Assembly (NCBI RefSeq): GCF_014633365.1
Contig: NC_068347.1
Span: forward strand, 29,554,116 to 29,618,115
Source of the DNA: Diospyros lotus
Lineage: Eukaryota > Streptophyta > Magnoliopsida > Ericales > Ebenaceae
Length of the DNA: 64,000 bases
Direction of reading: 5' to 3'
The stretch's first letter is position 1, and each line of letters starts with the position of its first letter. Below the pieces are notes generated by a model that searched no databases, was not told the DNA's origin, and saw only the letters and a list, made by a program, of their open reading frames with translations. Below are positions 22,564-32,460 of the stretch, piece by piece. A program made the translations under genes and the position numbers.

Positions 22564-23592
22564 ATGGCTTTCAGAGTAGCGGTAAGTACTGTACGCATTC
22601 GACGGCTATATATATATATATATATGAATGGTTTAATCAAAATATTTATTCATTTGATGTTGGATTGATTTGATTTGATTTTGGGGCTGCGAATTACTGT
22701 GACATATGCAGCAGCGCCATTTCTGGAGATCCTCCGTGCCGGTGAAAGCAACCGAAGGCCGTTCCTTTGCGTCTTCGGCGGGTAATTCCGTCCACTCCGA
22801 GCAGCCCAAGTACGGCCGGTTTATTTCGTTTCAATCTTGGTTTTCTTGGATTCATATATATGATCGAAATCATGAAAACGTACCAAATCAGCCAGCCGGA
22901 TTATTATTGGAGACTTGTTTAATTAATCCATCACATCACCTGGTGGTTCATGAATCTACTCTACTGATTTCATCGATTCGCAACAAATTCATTCATTCAT
23001 TCATTCATTCATAATTTTCTTAATTTGATAGATAGATAGGCAAATATATATATATATATATATATATAGTGTTGGTGAAAAAAAGAAACAAAGATCCATA
23101 AATTTAATCAAGAAATTAATTACTGTTTGAACCAGTAATCCGATAAGTACGTAGTTCGATGCATGCAGGAGGGGTTGGAGGTTGAAGGCGGACTTGGCGC
23201 CGATATATATGGTGGCAGGGATGGTGGCGGTGGCTGTCTCAATAGCGGCGCACACGGCGAAGCAGCAGCTGTTCCACGCGCCGGCGGTGCAGGTGAGCAA
23301 GAAGAGGAGAGAGTCGGTGCAGGAGGTGGAGGACCCGCATGACGTGGTCCGAGACTCCGACAAGTTCATCAACAAGTCCTTCCTCCGCAAGGTGGCCCAC
23401 ATCCAGGACCAGGACCCGATTGGCCCCAACCCTTTTACCCGGTTAATCTCTTCTTATTAATGCCCTGAGTCATCATCTTAATTAATTCTATCATATAAAT
23501 GAAATAAAAGTAACATTCACTAATCATTAATTGTTGGACGCAGGTCCCGGGAGATTGAGTCGCTGAAATCCGCCGGAGTGCACAAAAATTGA
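22564..23592 (+). CDS. Small mitochondrial membrane protein, B12D/MLRQ-like
   Basis: Four exons: 22564-22581, 22712-22809, 23169-23441 and 23544-23592 (stop TGA), giving 145 residues. The N-terminus (MAFRVAQRHFWRSSVPVK) is basic and Ser-rich with no acidic residue until about 21, like a mitochondrial presequence. One membrane segment follows at about 49-69 (APIYMVAGMVAVAVSIAAHT). Then comes a charged tail with HAPAVQVSKKRR and SFLRKVAHIQD. The layout resembles plant B12D / NADH-ubiquinone reductase complex I MLRQ-like proteins, but similarity is weak by eye and function is unproven. The exon 2 acceptor is a NAGNAG (GCAGCAG at 22708-22714), so isoforms with or without one Gln are likely. Intron 2 holds (TTCA)n and (AT)n runs. 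Confidence 0.75.
22984..23069. repeat. (TTCA)n and (AT)n microsatellites in intron 2
   Basis: ATTC repeats at about 22987-23011 and an AT run at about 23045-23068, separated by a GATA run. Confidence 0.85.
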
Positions 23593-23684
23593 GGATTTAG
23601 TAGTAAGCCTGACTCTAATTAATTAATTAATATTGGATACATAAATGGGTGTCGCTCTTTATGTAAATATATCATATGATGATT

Positions 23685-23799
23685 AATAATCATGTTTTGT
23701 TGCTTAATTGATGATGAATTAATGAGTTTTGATACCAACTAATTAACGTTGTTGTTGATGATGAAACAAGATCAGAAGCAAGAAAGCAGTTCTTGCTTG

Positions 23800-23831
<32 letters not shown>

Positions 23832-24130
23832 CAGCTTTACCTTTGTTTAAATAAAATAATAATAATAGCACCAATAATAATCCCTTGTTATTTGATGTTA
23901 TATTGTAGTGGACGAATGTTGCACATTGGCAGACTACTACCACTCTAATGGTGTTAGAGAAAAGTTTTTTTTCATGATTAATTAATTATGTTCCCAACAA
24001 TCATGTTTTTATGACTAATTGATTAATTAATGAGTTTTGGTACCAACTAATTAATGTACTTGATTATGAAACAAGAGATGCAAGAAAGTAGCTCTTGCTT
24101 TAGATTTAGTTTTATCTTATTCAAATAAAA
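23685..24130. repeat. Diverged direct repeat downstream of the B12D-like gene
   Basis: Two copies, about 23690-23850 and 24000-24130, share AATTAATGAGTTTTG, ACCAACTAATTAA, ATGAAACAAGA and GCAAGAAAG blocks. An (AT)n run sits in the first at 23799-23826. A third, inverted copy lies at about 32260-32430, the far end of the inverted duplication around the C2 genes. Confidence 0.7.
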
Positions 24131-26354
24131 ATATTGGCATCAATCTCACGCAAAACTGGCTCAACCATGAAGTTATCTAAGCGACCGTTTAAAGTCTCTC
24201 AAAATTTTGTAATTTATATATTTTTTATTTTTTAATAATAAATATTTTATTAAAAAAAAATTCAACCCAAAATAAAATCTAACTTTCAATCCAAATTTTA
24301 CATAGATATACGGATACCTAGCTCAATAATCAATTTGCCCAACAATTTATTTACAACATTGTCTTCCTAATTTTTTCTTTCCAATTTTTACCATTTATTC
24401 TTGAATATTTATAGATTTTAAGCTTGTAAATTTATTTTTTATTATAAATCTTTCAATTGTAACCTTAAAAAAAATCTTTCAATTACAAACTTTCAATCAA
24501 AAACAATAACAATTATCATATGCTCTTGTTTTCCTTGTTTCTATTATTTCTTTTTCTTTGAATCTTTGATATTTTTGTATAATTGGCAAATCGTCCATGG
24601 AGACTGTATCACTATAAGGTGTGAGTTTATCTTCTTCGCTTCTTATTCTTTTACTTTGTGTTTCGATGTAAATTAATTTTCTTTATCTCTAAAATTTAAT
24701 CTTCTTTATTCTGAAAGTGGTCTTATTTAACTTTACTCATCTTTTTTTGACATATATAATTAAAGTGTTTTGCTTCGAATCTTTTTTAACTTTGCTCATC
24801 TTTTGATTTAATGAAATGATGGATTTTTTTTATAAAAAAGTATATTATTTATTTTTTTACAAAAAAATTAATACTCTTAAAAAGTCCTGACAAACTTTTT
24901 CACCTAGAATCCTCAAATTAGTTAAGCCGGCTCTAAGCCAACTAATTTGGGTGGAATAGAAAAGCATTTTAGAAATAGATAATTTTTCTATTTTTTAGTT
25001 TTTTTACAGCTTATTAAAAATGATTTTTTTTTTTTGGTGTGATAAAGAAAATTATTATTTTTTACTGTAAAGAAATTTGGAATTTGGAGATTTTGTTATA
25101 GAAAAGAAACTGTTTTTAAATTAATCAAAAAATAATTGTACAAGTATTCAAATTGGTACTTTTAAGTAAAAGATTAGATTGATTTGGTTTTAATTTGATT
25201 GTTTTGCCTTCTTTTCCTTTTATTTATTTTTCATTTAACTTGTTATATGTACAAAATATTCTCACATACATCTACATATAATAGGAAGAATATTTTTACA
25301 AATCTGCTATAAATCAAAATAACAAATATAATGAGCAAATAAACTAACTTATAATGTCAGGAGACTTTCATGTTTTAAATTGAAATTTATAAATTATTTT
25401 TAATTTTAGAGATACAAGTGTCGTTCACTTTTTTCGTGATAGATAATTGTACATATTATTTTTATTGAATTACGTATATTCGGTGCGACACCAAAACATG
25501 AGTACCATGCATTCAATAGTCAATAAATGAAAATATAAATTTTAAGTCATAGTTTCTTTGATTATAATTTATTTTTAAAAATTAAGTCTTAGGTGTTAGA
25601 TGGTCTAAATATCTGTCGATCTTCTAGATAAATTGGACATTTAGATTGAAATCACCTTCAATGAACAGTAGTTGAAACTTAGTTTTCATAAATTAGATTG
25701 ATGTGTGTATTGTACGTAAATTTCTTATAATAAAAAAAAATAATGTAACATATGTTTATAAGTAAAAATTTAGTCCACATACTATGAGATTGTGAGAGCT
25801 ACAGCTAGAGCTAAGCTCATCTTACACTTTAGAATGCAAAGCAATGCAAGCCCTTGACTTAAACAGGGGAAATTATGGAATGGTGTGGTGGAGGTTGGTG
25901 TGGTGTGGGAAAAGTCTGAACCTGCCCACTGCCAAAAATGCCATTGTTGGCCTTTCTTTTTCATTTAGAAGCTTCTTCCACCCTTGACCTAGTCCAACAA
26001 TTCCCCCCAAATATTGGTTTACCAATGATCAATCATAATATTGGTTTACCAATGATCAATCATATAGCACTCGAGGTATAAATTGATTGCTCGAACAAGC
26101 ATTGATAAAGTCTCATATTTACGATTTATCTCTTCTAACATAAATGATATCACAAATATTGAGAGCCACGTAAAAGCAATCATCACAACATCAATTATAC
26201 AGAATCATCATCAATTAGTATTCATTCATGGAAGCTCATCTCAAACTAAAGGTTTAATATTATCTAAAAGATTGATTATTACATACACAATCTAATATCT
26301 AATTCTCAATCTCAAAAATAATCATTATTTTTCAACAAAAGAAAAAAAAAAACA
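24131..26354. other. AT-rich flank of C2 gene A
   Basis: No gene recognised. A 27-bp tandem duplication at about 26009-26063 has the palindrome ATTGGTTTACCAAT in each unit; the right arm lacks it. Part of this stretch belongs to the inverted duplication. Confidence 0.5.
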
Positions 26355-27119
26355 CTAATATCTGTATGTGAAATTATTATAACTATTCATTGACTCTTGA
26401 ACATACGGACACCCGTATGTTAGGGGCGGCGACGGATACATGTAACCCGGCGGAAGCGCCGGGTACAAGTATCCACCCTGAGATGGTGGCGGATATCCGT
26501 ACCCGTACCCACATCCCGCCATCGGGTCAGCCGAATATCCATCGGGTGCTGGAGGATATTGCCCGATCGTTGCAGCCGCATACGGCGGAGGCGGAGGCTG
26601 ATGATGGTACGCAGCAATGGGGCCCACATCAGGATAAAGCTTGACGGGTTCCTGAAACTTTGCTTCCGTCGGCGGCGCCACGGCGGTGGTGTCGGCCCAG
26701 CGATACGAGAAGTAGAGTTCGCCCTTGGGCTTGCCCGATGGCTTCCGGACCTGGTACGTGACGAACTGGGATTTGCCGGAGGTGGCGGAGGCTGCGAGTT
26801 CGGAGACCGGCACGTGCACTTCGCCGACGTCCTCGTCGCCGAGGGTGCGTAGGCAGCGGAGGTTGAAGACCATGGTCTGGCGGAGGACGACGTCGTCAAT
26901 GGGGAATCGCATGGCGGAGGAGGAGTTCCAGGAGGGGTTCTTGCCGCCGCCTCGGTCGACAGGGGTCTTCTGCTTGGTGGCGGGGTGGCCGGAGATGGAA
27001 ACGACGACGTAGACGTCCATCTTGCGGAGGAAGTTGACTTTGTGGAGATATCTTGCGGAGATCACTTTGACCTCAAGAATGCGCTGCTTCCCCATCTTTC
27101 TTCTGCTGCTTGATCCCAA
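26355..27119 (-). CDS. SRC2-like C2-domain protein, copy A
   Basis: A single exon encoding 254 residues. A C2 domain covers about 10-145 (ILEVKVISARYLHKVNF, KMDVYVVVSI, KQKTPVDRGG, NPSWN, GELYFSYRW). A Pro/Tyr/Gly-rich tail follows (QPPPPPYAAATIGQYPP, GCGYGYGYPPPSQGGYLYP), the layout of soybean SRC2 (cold-regulated) and its relatives, which are Ca/lipid-binding, membrane-associated and stress-linked. The start at 27119 is used; an ATG eight codons later is an alternative. Copy B at 30097-30864 is about 97% identical in protein and lies in the opposite orientation. The promoter holds two TAACCATGGTTA palindromes. I see no damage. Confidence 0.93.
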   Translation of the reverse strand: MGSSSRRKMGKQRILEVKVISARYLHKVNFLRKMDVYVVVSISGHPATKQKTPVDRGGGKNPSWNSSSAMRFPIDDVVLRQTMVFNLRCLRTLGDEDVGEVHVPVSELAASATSGKSQFVTYQVRKPSGKPKGELYFSYRWADTTAVAPPTEAKFQEPVKLYPDVGPIAAYHHQPPPPPYAAATIGQYPPAPDGYSADPMAGCGYGYGYPPPSQGGYLYPALPPGYMYPSPPLTYGCPYVQESMNSYNNFTYRY

Positions 27120-27203
27120 CTCAGATTCTCCCCTCTGATAAACTAAACGCAGGAGAAAAGGGGCGCTCTTTGCGTATGTATAATATATAAAATTTAGAAT
27201 TCT

Positions 27204-27259
27204 TAACCATGGTTACGCCTTTGGCAAAAGCCGCGTAGGATTTGGATAACCATGGTTAA
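27204..27259 (-). promoter_or_regulatory. Paired CCATGG palindromes in C2 gene A promoter
   Basis: TAACCATGGTTA at 27204-27215 and TAACCATGGTTAA at 27247-27259 flank a 31-bp segment containing GCCGCGTAGG. They lie about 85-140 bp upstream of the ATG. The arrangement is retained in the copy B promoter. Function is inferred only from retention. Confidence 0.55.
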
Positions 27260-27412
27260 GGAAGGAAGGAATTCTTGACTCTTGGGTTGGGTTACTAGTC
27301 TATAAAATAACTAATTAAAAAAATTCAACTTTTTTAAAATTATTTTCTAGAACTCTTTCCTGTTTCCTTATTCCATAAAAGAGGAAAAGAAAAGAAAAGC
27401 CAAACGGGCAAT

Positions 27413-29462
27413 TGTTGTCAAGCTGAACTCACTCACTCCACCGGAAGCAGCCATGAGCTGATTAGTGCATTCAGTTCTCAGACCTGAAAAAGGGTAGAAT
27501 ATTCCTCCCGTCCATTGATTAAAGCTGTTGGTGGCCGGTTTCTTGTGCCCTGCCTCGGGCAGGGGCGGAGTTAGAAAATATTTTTACTGAGGGTGAAATT
27601 TATTAAAATAATAATAATAATATAAATATATTAAAAATTAATATAATTTTTTTAATTTTTTTATTAAAATCTAACAAAGATTTTAATTTTAAAAATCTCT
27701 CCATAACTATTTCAAATTTAATACAACAAATAATAATTAAATTTAATATAACAAGTGATAATTACTATAGCCATGAACCTATCCAACCTCCAATCTAGGG
27801 TTCCGCCCCACCCTCGTTCACTCCACCATCCCAAACCCTTGTCCTCCACCTACCACCGCGACAAACGCCTCATCGTCGATGCCTTCCTCCTCGCCATTCC
27901 CTTCCTCTTCTACCTCTTATCCACCGCCTTCAGACTCTTCTGCTCCCCCAGATTCGTTCGACACCAACCCAAACCCAACCTATTTGGAATCGTCATCGAT
28001 GATGTGAAGAGGCAGTCAGGCAGGCGACAGCGAGCGACGAAGGGGCAGAACCCGGAGGAGGGGCGAGCCGGTGAGCAACAAAGCGAGGATGCGAGAGAGC
28101 TCAGAGAGGCAGCAGCAAGCGAGAGCGTGAGTGAGACTGCGAGAGACCAAGGTCTGAGGGAGAGCCGGTGAAGGCGAGTGAAGAGACAATCGAGGCGGTG
28201 AGAACGAGGCCGAGGAGGCGCCGGTGAGCGACGGAGCCACCGAGCCAGACAGAGGCAAGAGCAAAGGGCAGGGCGCAGGGGGATGGGCGACGACTGAGGG
28301 CTAGCGCTTGAGCAAAAGAGAAAATGAAGGTGGGGCATAGGAGAGTTTGCAGACTTTGGGCAACTTCAGTACGGGCCAAATTAATGGCGGGCCAAGGCCC
28401 AGTGAGGGCCATGGCCTGCACTAAGCCTATGCTGGCTCCGCCCTGTCTCCAGGAATTGTTGTCAAGCTGCTGCGGCTCGCAACAATCCACATCTGCGCAA
28501 GGCTTTGGTTCGGTACGATTTTCAGGTTTCCTCCCGGTCTCTGATCATATCTTCCCCGTCTCCCAAACACACCGTGGAGGCGAAAACAGCTTCAGAGCCT
28601 GGTGATACTCAGAGGCAAGTTCGGGTCAATCAAGATCTGATTCTGAGGTTTGTTGGAAGGAACTTCTCCATTAAAGCTGGTATTTGACAACATACCTCTA
28701 CTGCTCGATCTTGATAGGTCTCCCTTTCAGCGAGCTGGTGGTTGAGACCCTTTTCCGGGGTAATCATACAACTAACTATCTAAAATGAAATACTGACCCA
28801 TCATTCAATTCTTTTCCTACATCTCTCGTTGTACCCAAATAAGTTAGCCTCTGAGATGAACTGAAAAGCTGTTCCCCTCAAGATTTTACTTGCTCTGTTT
28901 TATTCTTCTCATCTCTCAATTAACGCTCTACCAAATCCAGATGGTCACAAACTTTAATCTTGTGATCTAGGAATACAAGCGGTTTGATAGGAACATATAT
29001 TGTGGGTATAGAGTGACATATTTGACATCATATCATTTTTAATAATAAATAACAAGAAGTCTAAGTCCTAATCCTACTAGGTAGGAGGAATCGGTTACAT
29101 AGATTTTACCAATCTGATCATATCTTTTATAAAATTATTATATTTTATGTCCAACAAAAAAACATCAAATGAAAATCGAATCCTTCACTGGCAGCAGAAA
29201 ACATTTGACACTTATAAACATGGGTTTTGGAGTTTTAGAAAGGACAGAGAGTTGGATGGAACTCTTAACATGTAAAATCTTTGGCATGGGAAAAGATTAA
29301 AGAGAGTCTGCTCTGTGCAGGGTTGATTCCACTAATGTAACATCTTGCAGAACATTCTGAGAAGCATCAAGGATTTATTTCTATAGGAGAACAACACTAA
29401 AATTTGGTATCAAAACTAGAGCATCACTGAAGAAATAGCAGCTGTTGGCAACTCATAAGTAC
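27413..29462 (-). pseudogene. Internally deleted copy of the ELM2/SANT gene 3' half
   Basis: Same orientation as the gene at 39927-45664. Blocks: 27420-27515 match its 3' region at 39742-39850; 27522-27559 plus 28446-28760 match the last exon at 40207-40543; 28761-29462 match intron DNA at 42568-43255. The stretches between these blocks (about 39852-40206 and 40544-42567) are missing. The copy cannot encode the protein. It forms most of the spacer between the two inverted C2 genes and is interrupted by a hAT element at 27560-28445. Confidence 0.9.
27560..28445. mobile_element. Non-autonomous hAT element with GC-rich gene-like cargo
   Basis: Ends CAGGGGCGGAG (left) and CTCCGCCCTG (right) are near-perfect inverted repeats. 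The uninterrupted parental sequence at about 40234 shows the insertion site; flanks GCCTCGGG and TCTCCAGG are degraded copies of CCTCCGGG, an 8-bp hAT-type target. About 27840-28330 is GC-rich, unlike the AT-rich outer part. An open frame from 27773 reads MNLSNLQSRVPPHP... with a hydrophobic stretch VDAFLLAIPFLFYLL, then becomes Arg/Gly/Glu-rich. It may be a captured host exon; I do not recognise the gene. Confidence 0.75.
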
Positions 29463-29519
29463 GTTGTATTTGATGTTTGATCCACATAAAATACTGTAAC
29501 TCAGCAGCTAACCAAGCAG

Positions 29520-29674
29520 CGGCGGCGGATTTAGGGAGGTTGGGGGGAGGCTGCAGTCCTCTCCCAGATTCAATCCTCCCCCAAATCTGCAAGGCAAATT
29601 TGGCCTATTTGGATGGAGGAGGGCTGAAATGATCCATGGATATGGGAGCCAGCCCTCCCCCAAATCTGCCCCTG
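29520..29674. mobile_element. hAT-type MITE, 155 bp
   Basis: A perfect 8-bp target duplication CCAAGCAG flanks it (29512-29519 and 29675-29682). Ends CGGCGGATTTAGGGAGG and, inverted, CAGGGGCAGATTTGGGGG. It contains no gene. It sits at the right edge of the ELM2/SANT-derived spacer. Confidence 0.88.
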
Positions 29675-29951
29675 CCAAGCAGTGAATAATGATTCGGTAA
29701 ATTGTGGAAATTATTGAATAATTCAGCAATATTGACATTATAATAAATATTATTCTTTTCTTTTTCATTAATTATTATTATTATAAAAATACTAAACAAT
29801 TGCCCATTTGGCTTTCCTTTTCTTTTTCTGTTTTCTGGAATAAGGGAACAGAAAAGAGTTTATAAAAACAATTTTAAAAAAGTTGATTTTTTTAATTAGT
29901 TATTTTATAGACTAGTAACCCAACCCAAGAACCAGGAATTCCTTCCTTCCC

Positions 29952-30006
29952 TAACCATGGTTATCCAAATCCTACGCGGCTTTTGGCAAAGGCATAACCA
30001 TGGTTA
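29952..30006 (+). promoter_or_regulatory. Paired CCATGG palindromes in C2 gene B promoter
   Basis: TAACCATGGTTA at 29952-29963 and again at 29995-30006, about 90-145 bp before the ATG at 30097, with a TTATATATTA box between them and the gene at about 30020. This is the mirror arrangement of copy A. Confidence 0.55.
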
Positions 30007-30096
30007 AAAATTCTAAATTTTATATATTATGCATACAGATACAGAGAGAGCGCCCCTTTTCTCCTGCGTTTAGTTTATCAGAGCGGAGAATCTGAG

Positions 30097-30864
30097 TTGG
30101 GATCAAGCAGCAGGAGAAGAAAGATGAAGAAGCAGCGCATTCTTGAGGTCAAAGTGATCTCCGCAAGATATCTCCACAAAGTCAACTTCCTCCGCAAGAT
30201 GGACGTCTACGTCGTCGTTTCCATCTCCGGCCACCCCGCCACCAAGCAGAAGACCCCCGTCGACCGAGGCGGCGGCAAGAACCCCTCCTGGAACTCCTCC
30301 TCCGCCATGCGATTCTCCGTTGACGACGTCGTCCTCCGCCAGACCATGGTCTTCAACCTCCGCTGCCTGCGCACCCTCGGCGACGAGGACGTCGGCGAAG
30401 TGCACGTGCCGGTCTCCGAACTCGCAGCCTCCGCCACCTCCGGCAAATCCCAGTTCGTCACGTACCAGGTCCGGAAGCCATCGGGCAAGCCCAAGGGCGA
30501 ACTCTACTTCTCGTATCGCTGGGCCGACACCACCGCCGTGGCGCCGCCGACGGAAGCAAAGTTTCAGGAACCCGTCAAGCTTTATCCTGATGTGGGCGCC
30601 ATTGCTGCGTACCATCATCAGCCTCCGCCTCCGCCGTATGCGGCTGCAACGATCGGGCAATATCCTCCAGCACCCGATGGATACTCGGCTGACCCGATGG
30701 CGGGATGTGGGTACGGGTACGGATATCCGCCACCATCTCAGGGTGGATACTTGTACCCGGCGCTTCCGCCGGGTTACGTGTATCCGTCGCCGCCCCTAAC
30801 ATACGGGTGTCCGTATGTTCAAGAGTCAATGAATAGTTATAATAATTTCACATACAGATATTAG
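30097..30864 (+). CDS. SRC2-like C2-domain protein, copy B
   Basis: A single exon encoding 255 residues, the inverted twin of the gene at 26355-27119. The C2 domain is at about 11-146 and the Pro/Tyr/Gly-rich tail at about 165-255. Differences from copy A are few: RRRKMKK versus RRKMGK near the N-terminus, RFSVDD versus RFPIDD, DVGAIA versus DVGPIA, and PPGYVYPS versus PPGYMYPS. Both copies are intact, and the changes are mild. Long antisense frames across both genes come from high GC and are not genes. The likely role is membrane-associated stress signalling, from family knowledge. Confidence 0.93.
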   Translation: MGSSSRRRKMKKQRILEVKVISARYLHKVNFLRKMDVYVVVSISGHPATKQKTPVDRGGGKNPSWNSSSAMRFSVDDVVLRQTMVFNLRCLRTLGDEDVGEVHVPVSELAASATSGKSQFVTYQVRKPSGKPKGELYFSYRWADTTAVAPPTEAKFQEPVKLYPDVGAIAAYHHQPPPPPYAAATIGQYPPAPDGYSADPMAGCGYGYGYPPPSQGGYLYPALPPGYVYPSPPLTYGCPYVQESMNSYNNFTYRY

Positions 30865-32460
30865 TTTTTTTTTTTTTCTTTTGTTGAAAAATAATGATTA
30901 TTTTTGGGATTGAGAATTAGATGTTAGATTGTGTATGTAATAATCAATCTTATAGAGAATATTAAACCTTTAGTTTGAGATGAGGTTCCATGAATGAATG
31001 AATGAATACTAGTTGATGATGATTCTGTATGTATGTATGATCCATATTGGGGGAAATTGTGTGACTACTGGGACTGGGACTTGGGTCAAGGGCGGAAGAA
31101 GCTTCTAAATGAAAAAGAAGGCCAACAATGGCATTGGCAATGGCAATGGCAATGGCAGGTTCAGACTTTTCCCACACCACACCAACCTCCACCACCCGTT
31201 CCGAAAATTTCTATTTCTATTTATCGATTATTGTCGATACATGTGCTCGTATATTCGTGTCACAGTGAACATATGTAACCTAATAGAAGTATCGTGTATA
31301 ATTATTTATCGTAAAAAAATGAAGGATACCTATATCTTTAAAATCTAAAATAATTTATAATAACATAATATATTATTATTATTATTATTATTATTATTGC
31401 TTTGTGTTAATTGAATCTGGACTCCATAGTCTAACTTATAAAATTAGATTAACAATGGAGTTAGTCAAATTTAAAACCAAACCAATCTAATCTTTCACTT
31501 AGGAACCAATTTGAATACTTGTACAATTATTTTTTGACTAATTTAAAACCGGTTTTCTTTTCTATAACAAAATCTCCAAATTCCAATTTCTTTGCAGTAA
31601 AAAATAATATTTTTTTATCATACAAAAAGAAATCATTTTTAATATGCCCAAAAAAACTCATAAAGAGTGAAATTATCTATTTCAAAAATGTTTTTTTTTT
31701 CACCACCCAAAAGGTCTCATTTTCAAAAATATGATTGATTGATAATATATTAGCTATCAAAAATATTTTAAAAGTGATAGCTCAATTATTGGGCTTGGTC
31801 TCCAAGACCATCCCATCCGCTCCAATTTAGCAGCACTCCTAGTCTTCTCATCGTCATGTCAAAATCTCTATAACTTGAACAAGTCTCAATTGTCTTGAGA
31901 CCTTCGACTCCTAACTCACCTATAACAACTAACAACACGCAAGGGATCGTTCTTTTTTTTCTCATATAAATTAGTCGGCTATCGGTCAATGTATGTTTTT
32001 TTTTAAGTCTATAAAAATTTTATTATTTTAAACTCTAATTTACTTGAACGTCAAAGTATTTATAGAGACCAATCATCTCTCGCCATATAAATCATTGTCC
32101 CCTAAAACCTTCCATCTCAAGATAAGGTAAAAGTCCTCCACAAAATTACTTATAATTGTAACGTGGAGCGTGAAACCTTTCAATTTACGGCATTCCGTTT
32201 ACATTACCATAATAACAATATTAATCAACAACGAGAAATTGATTTTATTATTTTATTTGAATATGTATGGTAAAACTAAAGCCAAAGCAACAAGTAGTGT
32301 CTTGCTGCTCCTATTTCATCACCAAGAACATTAATTAGTTGGTACCAAAATTCATAAATTAATAACACAATTAATCATCAAAAACATTCCTCTATACCAT
32401 TAAAGTGGTAGTGGTCCAATTAATTAGTAGAGAAGACTCTTTTTATTTTCCTAAGTCAAA

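Larger units (their letters stand above)
23700..27412 (-). repeat. Left arm of a large inverted duplication (C2 gene A)
   Basis: The reverse complement of this stretch matches the right arm (29797-32460) in blocks: C2 gene plus promoter (26355-27412), the 25880-25990 flank, about 24950-25200 and 23930-24130. Coding parts are almost identical while outer non-coding parts are diverged and broken by indels. The inner end is GGGCAATTG at 27412. Confidence 0.85.
29797..32460 (+). repeat. Right arm of the large inverted duplication (C2 gene B)
   Basis: Reverse-complement counterpart of the left arm, starting CAATTGCCC at 29797. It includes the promoter, C2 gene B, the 31090-31195 flank (AAGAAGCTTCTAAATGAAAAAG), about 31400-31650 and 32250-32440. 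A (TTA)n microsatellite lies at about 31372-31397 and a GGCAAT hexamer run at about 31132-31156, both absent from the left arm. Confidence 0.85.

Noticed and set aside
23001..23429. 142-residue frame antisense to the B12D-like exon 3
   Set aside because: Covers microsatellite and the antisense of a conserved exon.
26390..26899. Long frames antisense or out of frame to the C2 gene A
   Set aside because: They lie wholly inside a GC-rich real exon and are mirrored in copy B (30103-30829); composition explains them.
28016..28490. Minus-strand frames in the hAT cargo
   Set aside because: Ser/Leu/Pro/Arg low-complexity frames from GA-rich repeats; no family signature.
30103..30660. 185-residue frame antisense to C2 gene B
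   Set aside because: Not open over the same length in copy A and unlike any known protein; a shadow of the coding strand.
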